This document shows positions 10,201 through 18,395 of a stretch of DNA of 64,000 bases, piece after piece. Made by a program: the position numbers and the translations under genes. The DNA comes from CAWEQW01 sp963811365 (GTDB lineage Bacteria > Actinomycetota > Actinomycetes > Propionibacteriales > Nocardioidaceae): positions 372,001 through 436,000 of the forward strand of contig CAWEQW010000008.1 of assembly GCA_963811365.1 (NCBI GenBank), written 5' to 3'. The notes beneath the pieces are model-generated. The model was given only the letters and a program-made list of their open reading frames with translations, had not been told where the DNA came from and did no database searches. The first letter of the stretch is position 1. Each line of letters starts with the position of its first letter.

Positions 10201-10378
10201 CGACGTACGGGGCGCCCGTGCGCCCGCCAGCCGTGGCGGCGGCTGCGGCCGTCGGCACGTCCGCGGCGGCCTGCGCCGTCGTCGCGCCGGTGAGCAGCGG
10301 CATCCCTGCCGCTCCGATCGCCGTCGCGGCGACGACCGAGGCCGTCGCAATCGCCCTGCTGATGCGCGCGTGGCCCAT
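7238..10378 (-). CDS. Secreted multidomain PIG-L deacetylase with carbohydrate-binding-like modules
   Basis: The protein has 1046 aa. A signal peptide (about 1-38, ending TTAQAA) leads into a PIG-L/LmbE domain (about 65-290). That domain carries the zinc/catalytic motif HPDDD, a VTRGEGG strand and a distal GHGNHQEAGR histidine motif. Two immunoglobulin-like domains of the type seen next to alpha-galactosidases (about 340-610) follow, then a region with the look of a family-9 carbohydrate-binding module (about 630-890, with IWQG, ADALYFYVHVRDD and ADSVEIMVDPRG). The start at 10378 has the SD AGGAAGGGGG; the longer frame upstream lacks a signal peptide. It is the last gene after a sugar ABC transporter. 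Deacetylation of N-acetyl sugar chains outside the cell is an inference. Confidence 0.85.
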   Translation of the reverse strand: MGHARISRAIATASVVAATAIGAAGMPLLTGATTAQAAADVPTAAAAATAGGRTGAPYVAPRSTKINVMGEWAHPDDDTSIIGPCGVWHQRYGTRCGIIQVTRGEGGGNATGPETGPALGLRRENEDRVAHYRSGTVDLFYLDRVDFFYNQSAPLTEKIWDQPETLRRVTRVIRTTQPDVFIGWTPSLAAGHGNHQEAGRLVWEGVRAAADPSMFPDQLRGPHALSTWQVKKVYSGGSTAGTGGTTVSPNCTTGFVPDSSNLDAVAGVWTGYDSPYDWPAGNVQGQPAGTPKIWQQVADEGRSAYPTQSRVMYQGVSKPGCSRFGLTESFVPFQPNLAADGAPNPLAGGDDAVLAGASRPDPGGLPLGTLEYLTFSQFSNAPGVPFQATLHLRSGHGTLPAGTVRLTVPDGWTVAGPDRIGPVGEADTTTVPFTVTPPADAAPGHDVRIAARVSTGGHTGYTDGVVRVVPRVEGRFHRWGKWAEYDRWLDQRAPQAKRLGSSDAVLSIGLGRTAAVPVDLQNRSDVPQSGTVGLELPAGLHADRTSLSYGPLSPGASTTVTFQVTSTDTTLPDDVALEVPITTTSSEPAASSQEVLHVSLVPTTQISQAPAAPSVDAQEGPGEYSGPRLDLGRIWQGAGGCTGSADCGTSSGGEGSWAKVAWHADALYFYVHVRDDYQSYAVTPRECIAHWLADSVEIMVDPRGNASQDAMDTASTFKLGVFPYTDDPAGSNGNGVNGPCWERDADNHQGYATGPLASTVVGAPNAPGVEVASSATWVGDNSTTTDHAYAGGGYALEVKIPMADLPAAVDPQRMAFDITPYDNDDTSAAGTTTLRHIDASTRLGWSAFNSVQSDPYRWGLATLPGYAPPAGRPATAAPPEVGHPNLDGTVSPQTIWQSARNGVPIAGRDPVAPDRRIAFVSRAKIGRTSVAVTLRSRGHGKARLFAWAGPIGYVPVWRTSCSPQADPPPDYGMTPCAVSDGGTPPWAPDMSGHRVGRSSLKVRPGVQHSVLRVTAAEAQRLRADGRVLISFVARSGGVQAIDVPAR

Positions 10379-10461
10379 CAGTCCCCCTTCCTGCCATGCC
10401 TCCCGTGAGACACGGAACCATCCCGAGCTGGTCGGCCCCTGCGGGCCGCTCCGTCCGGAGC

Positions 10462-11286
10462 TCACTCCTTGACGGACCCGGTCAGCATGCCCTCGATGAA
10501 GCGTCTTTGGAAGAGCAGGTACACCACGACGACCGGAAGGGCGACCAGGACGGCGGCCGCGGCCAGCAGCGCGACGTCGGAGGAGTGCTGCCCCTGGAAG
10601 AAGGCGAGACCGAGCGGGACGGTCCTGCGGCTGTCCGAGGTCACCATCACCAGCGCCAGCAGGAACTCGTTCCAGGTCCACATGAAGGTGATCACGACCA
10701 TCGTGGTGATCGCCGGCCGGCCCGAGGGGACCAGCACCCGCCAGAGCGTGCTCCAGGTGGAGGCGCCGTCGACCCGCGCAGCGTCGATGAGCGCGCGCGG
10801 CGACCCGCTGAAGTAGGTGCGCATCCAGAAGGTGCCGAACGCGACCGACTGGGCGGTCTGCGGCAGGATCAGCGCCCAGTAGGTGTCGGTCAGCCCGATG
10901 CCGCGGAAGTCGTAGTACAGCGGGATGACGATGGCCTCCTCCGGGATCGTGAGCCCGAGCAGGAACAGCCAGAACAGCACCGTCGACCCGGGGAACCGCA
11001 TAGTCCCGAAGGCGTACGCCGCGAGGATCGACAGCAGCCCCGCACCCACGACCACCACCACGGTGACGAGGACGGACGAGCGCAGGTAGCTGCCGAAGTG
11101 GCCGCGCACCCAGGCGTCGACGAAGTTGTGGAGGTGCAGCCCGTCGGGCAGCCGGAGCCCCGGCCGGGCCGCCTCGGGGCTCGACAGCGCGGTGGTGAGG
11201 ATCTGGAGCACGGGCACCACCGCGAGCACCGTGAAGACCGTGAGCACGACGTACGTCGCGGTCCGCTCCCCGCGCGAGGTGATCAC
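10462..11286 (-). CDS. Sugar ABC transporter permease (MalG type)
   Basis: The protein has 274 aa and six predicted membrane helices. The EAA-loop motif, DAARVDGASTWSTLWRVLVP, contacts the ATPase in this family. The start GTG at 11286 overlaps the stop of the upstream permease by 4 bp (GTGA), which fixes the start despite a longer open frame. With the preceding permease and the lipoprotein it forms a CUT1-type importer. No ATPase gene is present, so a shared MsiK-like ATPase encoded elsewhere probably energises it; this is an inference from actinobacterial precedent. Confidence 0.9.
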   Translation of the reverse strand: MITSRGERTATYVVLTVFTVLAVVPVLQILTTALSSPEAARPGLRLPDGLHLHNFVDAWVRGHFGSYLRSSVLVTVVVVVGAGLLSILAAYAFGTMRFPGSTVLFWLFLLGLTIPEEAIVIPLYYDFRGIGLTDTYWALILPQTAQSVAFGTFWMRTYFSGSPRALIDAARVDGASTWSTLWRVLVPSGRPAITTMVVITFMWTWNEFLLALVMVTSDSRRTVPLGLAFFQGQHSSDVALLAAAAVLVALPVVVVYLLFQRRFIEGMLTGSVKE

Positions 11287-12212
11287 GAGCGGCCCTCCAC
11301 CAGCCGGGCCACCGTCACCGTCAGCGCGAAGATCAGCACCGTGAGCGCGACGCCGACCGCCGCCCCCGCGCCCACCTGGGAGGTCTCGAAGGCGCGGTGG
11401 TAGACCTCGTAGGCCGGCACGGCCGTGCTGTCGCCGGGTCCGCCCGACGTCGTGAGGTAGATCAGGTCGAAGTTGCGCAGCCCGGCCACGATCGTCAGCG
11501 TCGCTGCCACGGCGATCTGCGGGCGCAGCGCCGGGAGCGTGACGGCCCTGAACTCGCCGAAGGCGCCGGCGCCGTCGAGCCGGGCCGCCTCGTAGAGCTC
11601 GCGCGGGATGGTCTGCACGCCGGCCAGGAAAAGCACCATGCACAGTCCGAAGCCCACCCACGTCCCAGCGAGCCCGACGGCCGGCAGCGCGAGGTGGAAG
11701 TCGCCCAGCCAGGCCCGCGACAGGCCGCCGAGCCCGACGAGGTCGAGGGCCGTGTTGAGGATGCCGTCCGGGGCGTAGATCCACCGCCACGTCAGCGCCA
11801 CCACCACCATCGCGAGCACCTGTGGGAGGAACAGCACGGTGCGGAAGAAGGTCAGGCCGCGGACCCGGAACCGGGACATCGCCGCCGCCAGCAGCAGGCC
11901 GACCACGATCGGCAGCAGGGAGTAGAAGACCAGCAGGACGAGGGCGTGCAGGAACGGGCCGCGCAGCGTCGGGTCGGTGAGCAGCGAGGTGTAGTTGGCC
12001 GGCCCGACCCAGGTCGCCGGCGACAGGCCGTCCCAGGAGAACAGCGAGTACCAGACCGTCTGGCCCAGCGGCACGAGGATGAGCAGCACGAACACCAGCA
12101 GCGCCGGCAGGATGTACAGGTAGCCGACCGCGCGCGGCTCCCCCGGGCTGCCCCGGCCCCGCCGGCTGCCCCGGGAGGATGGTCGGGACGTCCGGCCGAG
12201 CGCGCCACTCAT
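11283..12212 (-). CDS. Sugar ABC transporter permease (MalF type)
   Basis: The protein has 309 aa. A basic N-terminal tail of about 30 residues precedes six membrane helices. The EAA loop reads YEAARLDGAGAFGEFRAVTLP, and the segment NFDLIYLTTSGGPGDST is characteristic of MalF-like permeases of CUT1 importers. It sits 7 bp after the binding-protein gene and overlaps the second permease by 4 bp, so all three are one operon. Confidence 0.9.
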   Translation of the reverse strand: MSGALGRTSRPSSRGSRRGRGSPGEPRAVGYLYILPALLVFVLLILVPLGQTVWYSLFSWDGLSPATWVGPANYTSLLTDPTLRGPFLHALVLLVFYSLLPIVVGLLLAAAMSRFRVRGLTFFRTVLFLPQVLAMVVVALTWRWIYAPDGILNTALDLVGLGGLSRAWLGDFHLALPAVGLAGTWVGFGLCMVLFLAGVQTIPRELYEAARLDGAGAFGEFRAVTLPALRPQIAVAATLTIVAGLRNFDLIYLTTSGGPGDSTAVPAYEVYHRAFETSQVGAGAAVGVALTVLIFALTVTVARLVEGRS

Positions 12213-12219
12213 CGGTCGG

Positions 12220-13566
12220 TCAGCCCTGGTGGAAGGTGTCGTAGTCCTTCTGCAGCGTCTGGGTGAACTGCTGCGGGGTGGTGCGCAGGCCGATCAGGCT
12301 CTGCAGCGCCGACGTGATGGTGTCGTAGAACGTCGGCGTCGAGTAGTCCAGGTAGGGCACCAGACCGTCGGCCCTGCTGATCTGCTGCCAGCCCCGCACC
12401 ATCTGACCCTCGGCGCTCGAGGCCGGGAGCGACATACCCGCCTGCGAGGTGACCGCGGGCAGGTTCCCGGTGCGAATCATCACGTCGCCTGCGTGCGCGT
12501 TCGTCAGGAAGTTGATGTACGCCGCCGCGACGTCCGCGTGGGCGGACTTCGCCGTGACGCCGAACGCGAGGCTCTCCCCACCCGTGGTGGCGGGCGAGCC
12601 GTTCGCGGGAGGCGGCACCATCAGCCCCAGCGAGGAGCCCATCGGGCCCTTGAGGTCGGCGGCCGCCCAGGTGCCGGTGATCAGGAACACGCCCTGGCCG
12701 CGCCCGAAGCTCTTCGTCGAGTCGTCGTAGCCGACGCCGTTCACGCCCTGCGGGAAGTAGCCCTTCCTGACCCAGTCCTGCAGCGTCGCGGCGGCCTTCA
12801 CGGTGCCCGGGTCGGTCCACTTCCCGCCGGTCCCGAACACCAGGTTGCGCACCGCCTGCTTCCCGGCGGTCTGGGCCTGGAGCACGCCGAAGGTATGGAT
12901 CGCCGGCCACTTGTCGATGTTGCCGAACTGGATCGGCAGCTGGCCGGCGGCCTTGGCCTTGGCGAGGTCGGCCACGAACTGCGACCACGTCGTCGGCGCG
13001 GTGAGGCCGAGCTTCCGCAGCAGGGCCTTGTTGTAGTAGACCCCGACGAACTCGCCCATCTGCGAGACGCCGTACAGCTTGCCCTCGCCGAAGTGCGACC
13101 CGTCGGCGCTGACCCGGTTGAGGTCGAGGAGCGAGGCCGGGTAGCGCCGGGCCCATCCGTACGTCGAGGAGTACGAGTCGAGCGGGAGCAGCATCCCCGC
13201 CTTCACGAAGGACACCATGTCGGGGTAGCCCTGGTTGACCTCCACGACGTCGGGCGGGTTGTTGCCCGAGAGCGCCAGCTTCAGGGTGGTCTTGAGGTCC
13301 GAGAAGCTCTTCGACGTGCGCTGGATCGTCACGTTCGGGTACTTCTGCATGAACTGCTTGTTCAGCGTGGTGATCTCGGCGTTCTGGCCGCCGCGGACCT
13401 CCTGGTCCCACACCCGCAGCGTCACCTTGCCGGCCGCGGACGGGTCGGTGGAGATCTGGGACGGCTTCTTCTGCTGCTGGCCGGTGGAGCTCTGGGACCC
13501 CGGCGTGCAGGCCGACAGCGCCAGTACCACGGCAACCGTCAGCGTCCCGAGAACGCGTCGTGACAT
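12220..13566 (-). CDS. Extracellular sugar-binding lipoprotein of an ABC importer
   Basis: The protein has 448 aa. Its N-terminus is MSRRVLGTLTVAVVLALSAC with the lipobox LSAC (Cys about 20), followed by a Ser/Gln/Lys-rich linker. The family-1 solute-binding fold is visible in VTLRVWDQEVRGGQ, the FMQKYPNVTIQ block and the GESLAFGVTAKSAH block. It captures oligosaccharides for the two downstream permeases. The start at 13566 has the SD AAAGGAG. Neighbouring PIG-L, GH4 and kinase genes suggest amino-sugar oligosaccharides, but specificity cannot be read from the sequence. Confidence 0.9.
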   Translation of the reverse strand: MSRRVLGTLTVAVVLALSACTPGSQSSTGQQQKKPSQISTDPSAAGKVTLRVWDQEVRGGQNAEITTLNKQFMQKYPNVTIQRTSKSFSDLKTTLKLALSGNNPPDVVEVNQGYPDMVSFVKAGMLLPLDSYSSTYGWARRYPASLLDLNRVSADGSHFGEGKLYGVSQMGEFVGVYYNKALLRKLGLTAPTTWSQFVADLAKAKAAGQLPIQFGNIDKWPAIHTFGVLQAQTAGKQAVRNLVFGTGGKWTDPGTVKAAATLQDWVRKGYFPQGVNGVGYDDSTKSFGRGQGVFLITGTWAAADLKGPMGSSLGLMVPPPANGSPATTGGESLAFGVTAKSAHADVAAAYINFLTNAHAGDVMIRTGNLPAVTSQAGMSLPASSAEGQMVRGWQQISRADGLVPYLDYSTPTFYDTITSALQSLIGLRTTPQQFTQTLQKDYDTFHQG

Positions 13567-13640
13567 CGCACTGCTCCTTTGCTCGGCGCCGGGTCGGCGC
13601 ACGTGGTTGTGCTCACGGGCGGGCGGACCGCCCGGGGCCG

Positions 13641-14735
13641 TCAGGTCATCCCGTCGAGGTCGGCCATCCTCGCGATCGTGGCGGCCGCACGGCGACGCTC
13701 GCGTCCCGGCGCACTGGCCGTGACGTGGTCGAGGAACGCGTAGCGCCGGCGCAGCGAGGCGGCGTAGGAGCCGGTGGCCTCCTGGGCGCGGACCGCGGCC
13801 CACCAGTCCAGCACGTCGCCGAGGGCCGGCGCCGCGAGTGAGCCGCCGAACTGCTCGACGGCCAGCGCCGAGCACACCGCGCCGAACGCGAGGCGGTCGG
13901 CCAGCGGCCAGCCGTTCAGCGTGCCGAGCACCATCGCCGCCCCGAACACGTCGCCGGCGCCGGTCGGGTCGATCGCCTCCACGCGCAGCGCCGGGACGTC
14001 GGCCTCCTCCCCCGTCGTGGAGTCGATCGCCATCGCGCCCTGCACCCCGTTGGTGACCACGGCCAGCGGAACGAGGTCGGCGAGCGCGTACAGCGCCTCA
14101 CGCGGGGTGGTCGTGCGGGTGTAGGCCATCGCCTCGTCGACGTTCGGCATGAACGCGTGGCAAATCCCGAGCTGGTCGAGGACGCCGGGCGACCAGCAGC
14201 CGGAGTCGTCCCAGCCCACGTCGGCGAAGACCATCGCCCCGTCCTCGATCGCGTGGTCCACCCACGACGGCTCTCCCGGGACGCCGATCCGCTCGTCGGG
14301 CGTGAGGTCGACCAGCACCGCCCGGGCCGCCGGCGGCCGCCCGATCATCGCCGTCGCGCCCACCGGCGGCGGGTGGCCGTGGGTGACCATGCTCCGGTCG
14401 CCTCCCACCGCCATCGAGACGGTCACCGGGGAGTGCCAGCCGTCGAAGCGGCGCGAGCGTGAGAGGTCGACGCCTTCCTGATGGTCCAGCGTGCGCCAGC
14501 AGAACTCGCCGTACACGTCGTCGCCGAACGCGGCCGCCAGCGAGGTGCTGAGTCCGAGCCTGCTGGCCGCGGTGGCGAGGTTGGCGATGCCGCCCGGGGA
14601 CGAGCCCATCCCGCTCGCCCAGCGCTCGACGCCGGGCGCGGGCAGCTCCTCGAGGCCGGTGAAGATGATGTCGAGGAAGACCGTGCCGTGCAGGAAGACG
14701 TCGAACGTCGCGTCCCCGCGCCCGTCCTGATCCAT
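13641..14735 (-). CDS. PfkB-family carbohydrate kinase
   Basis: The protein has 364 aa. The N-terminal half has the ribokinase-like GGIANLATAASRLG signature. The C-terminal signature DPTGAGDVFGAAMVLG carries the anion hole and catalytic Asp. The last 60 residues are unusual for the family and Ala/Arg-rich. It is the first gene of the minus-strand sugar operon, 74 bp before the binding-protein gene, and diverges from the GH4 gene. It probably phosphorylates the monosaccharide released from imported sugars. A glucosamine or GlcNAc kinase would fit the locus, but this is an inference. Confidence 0.85.
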   Translation of the reverse strand: MDQDGRGDATFDVFLHGTVFLDIIFTGLEELPAPGVERWASGMGSSPGGIANLATAASRLGLSTSLAAAFGDDVYGEFCWRTLDHQEGVDLSRSRRFDGWHSPVTVSMAVGGDRSMVTHGHPPPVGATAMIGRPPAARAVLVDLTPDERIGVPGEPSWVDHAIEDGAMVFADVGWDDSGCWSPGVLDQLGICHAFMPNVDEAMAYTRTTTPREALYALADLVPLAVVTNGVQGAMAIDSTTGEEADVPALRVEAIDPTGAGDVFGAAMVLGTLNGWPLADRLAFGAVCSALAVEQFGGSLAAPALGDVLDWWAAVRAQEATGSYAASLRRRYAFLDHVTASAPGRERRRAAATIARMADLDGMT

Positions 14736-14881
14736 GACCTCGCGCTCTCCTGCCGGGTCCGTGGGCGGTCCGCGCCGCCGGCTGCCATCTGGGTGCGCTC
14801 ACCGTATGCCCTACCGCCGACAGCCTCAATCGCCGGCCCCACCCGGCGAGTCGACCGTGGACGCGTTGCTACGTTGGCACG
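14736..14881. promoter_or_regulatory. Divergent promoter region of the sugar locus
   Basis: This 146-bp gap separates the PfkB kinase (minus) from GH4 (plus). TACGTT at 14870-14875 lies 6 nt before the GH4 ATG with no SD sequence, a leaderless-type arrangement. I see no clear palindromic operator, and no regulator gene is in the locus. Confidence 0.5.
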
Positions 14882-16207
14882 ATGAGGCTCACGATCGTCG
14901 GAGGCGGCGGCTTCCGGGTCCCCCTGGTGTACGGCGCGCTGCTCGCGGACACCGGGACGCCGCGCATCGACGAGGTGGTGCTGCACGACGTGGACGCCGC
15001 CCGGCTCCGGGCGGTCAGCCTGGTGCTGGGCCAGCTGGCCGAGGGCGTCGAGACGGCGCCGCGGGTGCGCGCGACCACGGACCTCGACGAGGCCCTGACC
15101 GGCACCGACTTCGTGTTCTCGGCGATCCGGGTCGGCGGCCTCGAGGGGCGCACCCGCGACGAGCACGTCGCCCTGGACCTCGGCGTGCTCGGCCAGGAGA
15201 CGACCGGGCCGGGGGGCGTCGCCTACGGCCTGCGGACCGTCCCGGTGGCCGTCGACCTCGCCCAGCGGGTGGCCGGTCTCGCCCCGGACGCCTGGGTGAT
15301 CAACTTCACCAACCCCGCCGGCATGGTGACCGAGGCGATGCAGCGGGTGCTGTCCGACCGGGTGGTCGGCATCTGCGACTCCCCCGTCGCGCTGGCCCGG
15401 CGGGCCGCGACCGCGCTCGGGCTCGACCCGGCCGAGACGCTGCCCGACTACGTGGGGCTGAACCACCTCGGCTGGCTCCGCGCGCTGGTGCACGACGGCC
15501 GCGACGTGCTTCCGCGGCTGCTGGCCGACGGGCCGGCGCTCGGCTCGCTCGAGGAGGTCCGGCTGTTCGGCGCGGACTGGGTGCGGACGCTGGGCGCGAT
15601 CCCCAACGAGTACCTGTACTACTTCTACTTCGCCAAGGAGGCGCTGGCCGCGGTCACCGCGGAGCCGGACACCCGTGGCGACTTCCTGCTGCGCCAGCAG
15701 TCCGCCTTCTACGCCAGGGTCGCCGAGCGCCCGGACACCGCGCTGGCCGAGTGGCGCCGGGTACGACGGGAGCGGGACGAGACCTACATGGCCGAGGTCC
15801 GCGAGGAGGGCGAGCAGCGCGACGAGGCCGACCTCGCCGGGGGTGGCTACGAGGGAGTGGCGCTGGCGTTCATGAGGGCGGTGATGCGCGGCGAGGGCAC
15901 CACGCTGATCCTCGACGTCCGCAACGGCACGGCGGTGCCCGGCCTGCCCGCCGAGGCGGTGGTGGAGGTGCCGTGCCACGTCGACGGCTCCGGTGCCCGT
16001 CCGCTGGCGACCGGTCCCCTGTCCGGGCACCAGCTCGGCCTGCTGCAGCAGATGAAGGCGGTGGAGCAGCTCACGATCACGGCCGCGCTGGACGGTTCGG
16101 AGCAGGCTGCGCTGGCGGCCTTCGCGCTGCACCCGCTGGTCGACTCGGTCAGCACCGCACGAAGACTGCTCTCCGGCTACGGCCTCCCCGGCTCCCCGAC
16201 CGCCTGA
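14882..16207 (+). CDS. GH4 glycosidase (6-phospho-beta-glucosidase-like)
   Basis: The protein has 441 aa. The N-terminal Rossmann motif VGGGGFRVP binds NAD. NFTNPAGMVTEA (about 141-152), the Cys of GICDSP (C165) and the His of LNHLGW (H195) match the metal site and NP motif of glycoside hydrolase family 4, which uses NAD and Mn for a redox-assisted elimination mechanism. It diverges from a sugar ABC-importer operon with a PfkB kinase. Members of this subgroup are often called 6-phospho-beta-glucosidases, but an ABC importer delivers unphosphorylated sugar, so the true substrate may be a non-phosphorylated amino-sugar disaccharide. That is an inference. Confidence 0.85.
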   Translation: MRLTIVGGGGFRVPLVYGALLADTGTPRIDEVVLHDVDAARLRAVSLVLGQLAEGVETAPRVRATTDLDEALTGTDFVFSAIRVGGLEGRTRDEHVALDLGVLGQETTGPGGVAYGLRTVPVAVDLAQRVAGLAPDAWVINFTNPAGMVTEAMQRVLSDRVVGICDSPVALARRAATALGLDPAETLPDYVGLNHLGWLRALVHDGRDVLPRLLADGPALGSLEEVRLFGADWVRTLGAIPNEYLYYFYFAKEALAAVTAEPDTRGDFLLRQQSAFYARVAERPDTALAEWRRVRRERDETYMAEVREEGEQRDEADLAGGGYEGVALAFMRAVMRGEGTTLILDVRNGTAVPGLPAEAVVEVPCHVDGSGARPLATGPLSGHQLGLLQQMKAVEQLTITAALDGSEQAALAAFALHPLVDSVSTARRLLSGYGLPGSPTA

Positions 16208-16210
16208 CGC

Positions 16211-16298
16211 CGAGCCGCGGGTTCTGCCGGGTCGAGCCGCGGGTTGTGGGGGGTCGAGCCGCGGGTTGTGCCGGGTCGAGCCGCGGGTTGTGCAGCAC
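16211..16298. repeat. Tandem repeat, 4 x 22 bp
   Basis: The core CGAGCCGCGGGTT begins at 16211, 16233, 16255 and 16277, an exact 22-bp period. Units differ mainly in their last bases (CTGCCGG, GTGGGGG, GTGCCGG, GTGCAGC). It follows the GH4 stop by only 4 bp. The last unit can fold with GGGCTCGA at 16302-16309, so part of it may act as a terminator. Confidence 0.85.
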
Positions 16299-16329
16299 AC
16301 CGGGCTCGACGCCGTACTCCCCACGATGA

Positions 16330-16394
16330 ACCGGTACCTCCCACGAGGTGTGCGTCGTGGGAAGCACTGGTCCACCTGCATACCGTGGTGAACC
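16330..16394 (-). repeat. Diverged partial copy of the dispersed palindromic element
   Basis: Read on the minus strand, these 65 bp match 36888-36952 without gaps at 54 positions by my hand alignment. The copy keeps the outer GGTTCACCA end and the central CCCACGACG..CCTCGTGGGAGG core. It loses homology where the other copy continues into its right arm. With the tandem repeat it accounts for most of the 336-bp gap 16208-16543; I see nothing coding there. Confidence 0.75.
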
Positions 16395-16543
16395 TGGGGC
16401 AGTTGGGCCCGCGGGTCGGCGAGCCACCCCGCGCGGAGCACCGTCGCCGAGGCCGCCGGGTGCAGCGCGAGACTGACCACGAACGCCCCGGCCTGTCCCA
16501 TCTTCACGACGTACTGGGGCAGCACTTCTCCACGCCGGTGCGG

Positions 16544-18256
16544 TCAGCCGGACGCCGACGGGCCCTTCTCGGACTCGACCCGCGCACGGTACGCCGCGAA
16601 CAGCTCCTCGAGCGACGCGAAGACGTGGTCGGCGGCGAACTCGCCGAGCAGCCCGTAGCCTCGCAGCGTCGCCAGCAGCGCCTCGTCGGCGCGCACGATC
16701 CCGAACTTGATGCCCTGCTCGTGCACATAGGCGATCAGGTCGCGAAGCGCGATGCCTGCGGAGTAGTCGACGTCGTCGATCGCCGAGCAGTCGAGCACGA
16801 GCCACTGCACCGGGTCGGGCGCGCCGTGCAGGACCGCCTTGACGTCGTCGGTGAAGCGGTTGGCGTTCGCGTAGAACATCTGCGCGTCGAAGCGGAACAC
16901 GATGAGCCCCGGCACGCTCTGCGCCCCCGGCTTGGCCGGCACGTACGTGGGACCGGTCGGGCCGCTCTGGCCGATCACGAAGTCCACGGGCCGGTAGGCA
17001 CGCCGGATGATGTTCAGCAGAGACAGGACGATCGCGAGCACGATCCCCTGCTCGACACCGATCGCGAAGACGACGACGCCGGTCACGCAGGCGATCACGA
17101 ACTCGCTCTGCCTGCGCGCACCGATCGCGCGGAGCCCCTGTACGTCGATGAGGCTGACGCCGATGAGGAAGACGATGCCCCCCAGCACCGACACGGGCAT
17201 GTTCTTCAACAGCCCGGTCAGAAGGAGCACGAACGCCAGGGACACGGCCGACATCACGATGTTCGCGACCTGCGACCTGCCCTTGCTGTCGTCCAGGATC
17301 TGGGTCTTGGTGGGGCTCCCGTTGACGACGAACGTGCCCGACAGCCCGGCCGCGAAGCTCGCGCCGCTGAGCCCGACGATGTCCCGGTTCACGTCGACCG
17401 GCTCGCCGTGCCTGGCCGCGAAGCTCCGCGAGGTGGCGGCGCTCTGGGCGATGATCAGCACGAAGCACGAGAACGCGATGGCCGCCGCCGAGGGCACGTC
17501 GGACCAGGTGATCCCCGACGGCAGTCCGATCGGCGGGAAGCCACCGGACACGGAGCCGATCACAGCGACGCCGTGGCTCGACGCAGAGGTCAGCGTGGAG
17601 ACGACGATGGTGAGGAGGACCGCGACGATCGCGCCGGGGATCTTCGGCAGCCATCGCTTGAAGCCGAGCACGATCACGATCGTCGCGAGCCCGAAGCACA
17701 CGGTCGGCAGGTTGGCGTCGGGGATCGAGGTGATCCAGGCCAACTGCTGCGCGAACCAGCCGCCGGACCCCTTGGGTACGCCGAGCAGGGCGGGGATCTG
17801 CCCGCTGAGCACCGAGATCCCGACCCCGCTGAGGAACCCGACGAGCACCGAGGCGCTCAGGAAGTCGCCGATGAACCCCAGTCGCAGGAGTCGGGCGAGG
17901 AGCAGCAGCACGCCGCACAGGAGCGCCACCAGGCTGGTCCACGCCAGCCACTCCTGGGTGCCGGGCGTCAGCCCGGCGACGCTGAGCCCGCCGAGTCCGG
18001 CCGCGAGGATCGCCGCCGTGGCGGAGTCCGCTCCCACCACGAGCAGGCGCGACGAGCCGAGGAGCGCGAACAGCAGCGTCGGGAAGATGATCGTGTACAG
18101 GCCGGTGACGATCGGGGTGCCGGCGATGGAGGTGTAGCCCATCACCTCCGGGATCGCCACCGCCGCGAGCGTGACGCCGGCGACCACGTCCCGGGTGAGC
18201 CAGGACCGCTGGTAGCCGCGCAGGCACTCCGGGACGAGGGCGTGCCCGAACCTCAT
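16544..18256 (-). CDS. SulP-family anion transporter with STAS domain
   Basis: The protein has 570 aa. The transport domain (about 15-410) has around 12 hydrophobic segments, with the SulP signature around AIPEVMGYTSIAGTPIVTGLY. A C-terminal STAS domain (about 430-550) contains LDCSAIDDVDYSAG. The family moves sulfate, bicarbonate, dicarboxylates or other anions, often with H+ or Na+; specificity cannot be told here. The ATG at 18256 has the strong SD GGAAGGAGGG. No carbonic anhydrase or sulfur-assimilation genes are nearby. Confidence 0.9.
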   Translation of the reverse strand: MRFGHALVPECLRGYQRSWLTRDVVAGVTLAAVAIPEVMGYTSIAGTPIVTGLYTIIFPTLLFALLGSSRLLVVGADSATAAILAAGLGGLSVAGLTPGTQEWLAWTSLVALLCGVLLLLARLLRLGFIGDFLSASVLVGFLSGVGISVLSGQIPALLGVPKGSGGWFAQQLAWITSIPDANLPTVCFGLATIVIVLGFKRWLPKIPGAIVAVLLTIVVSTLTSASSHGVAVIGSVSGGFPPIGLPSGITWSDVPSAAAIAFSCFVLIIAQSAATSRSFAARHGEPVDVNRDIVGLSGASFAAGLSGTFVVNGSPTKTQILDDSKGRSQVANIVMSAVSLAFVLLLTGLLKNMPVSVLGGIVFLIGVSLIDVQGLRAIGARRQSEFVIACVTGVVVFAIGVEQGIVLAIVLSLLNIIRRAYRPVDFVIGQSGPTGPTYVPAKPGAQSVPGLIVFRFDAQMFYANANRFTDDVKAVLHGAPDPVQWLVLDCSAIDDVDYSAGIALRDLIAYVHEQGIKFGIVRADEALLATLRGYGLLGEFAADHVFASLEELFAAYRARVESEKGPSASG

Positions 18257-18395
18257 CGTCCCTCCTTCCCGTCGTACGGCGTCATGGCAGTGTGACGCGG
18301 CCCGGGCGGCCGGGCATCGTCCCGCACGGACGATGACCGCTCGGCTCGCACCACCCGACCCGAGCCCGGTTCCAGAAGGCGCCGCGAGGCTCGGC

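Noticed and set aside
10379..10681. N-terminal extension of the secreted PIG-L protein
   Set aside because: The upstream frame overlaps the permease gene, is Arg/Gly-rich, and would bury the signal peptide that begins at 10378.
16211..16298. Possible CRISPR array
   Set aside because: Repeats are directly tandem with a 22-bp period and no unique spacers of 30-40 bp, and no cas gene is nearby. No CRISPR array is visible elsewhere in the window.
14423..16525. Very long open frame on the minus strand opposite GH4 (700 codons)
   Set aside because: Its composition is a mirror of the GH4 codons (His/Arg/Gly/Val-rich), and the real gene on the plus strand has clear motifs. Such antisense frames are expected at this GC content. 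The same applies to long antisense frames at 61666-63951, 2567-4786 and 32391-34487.
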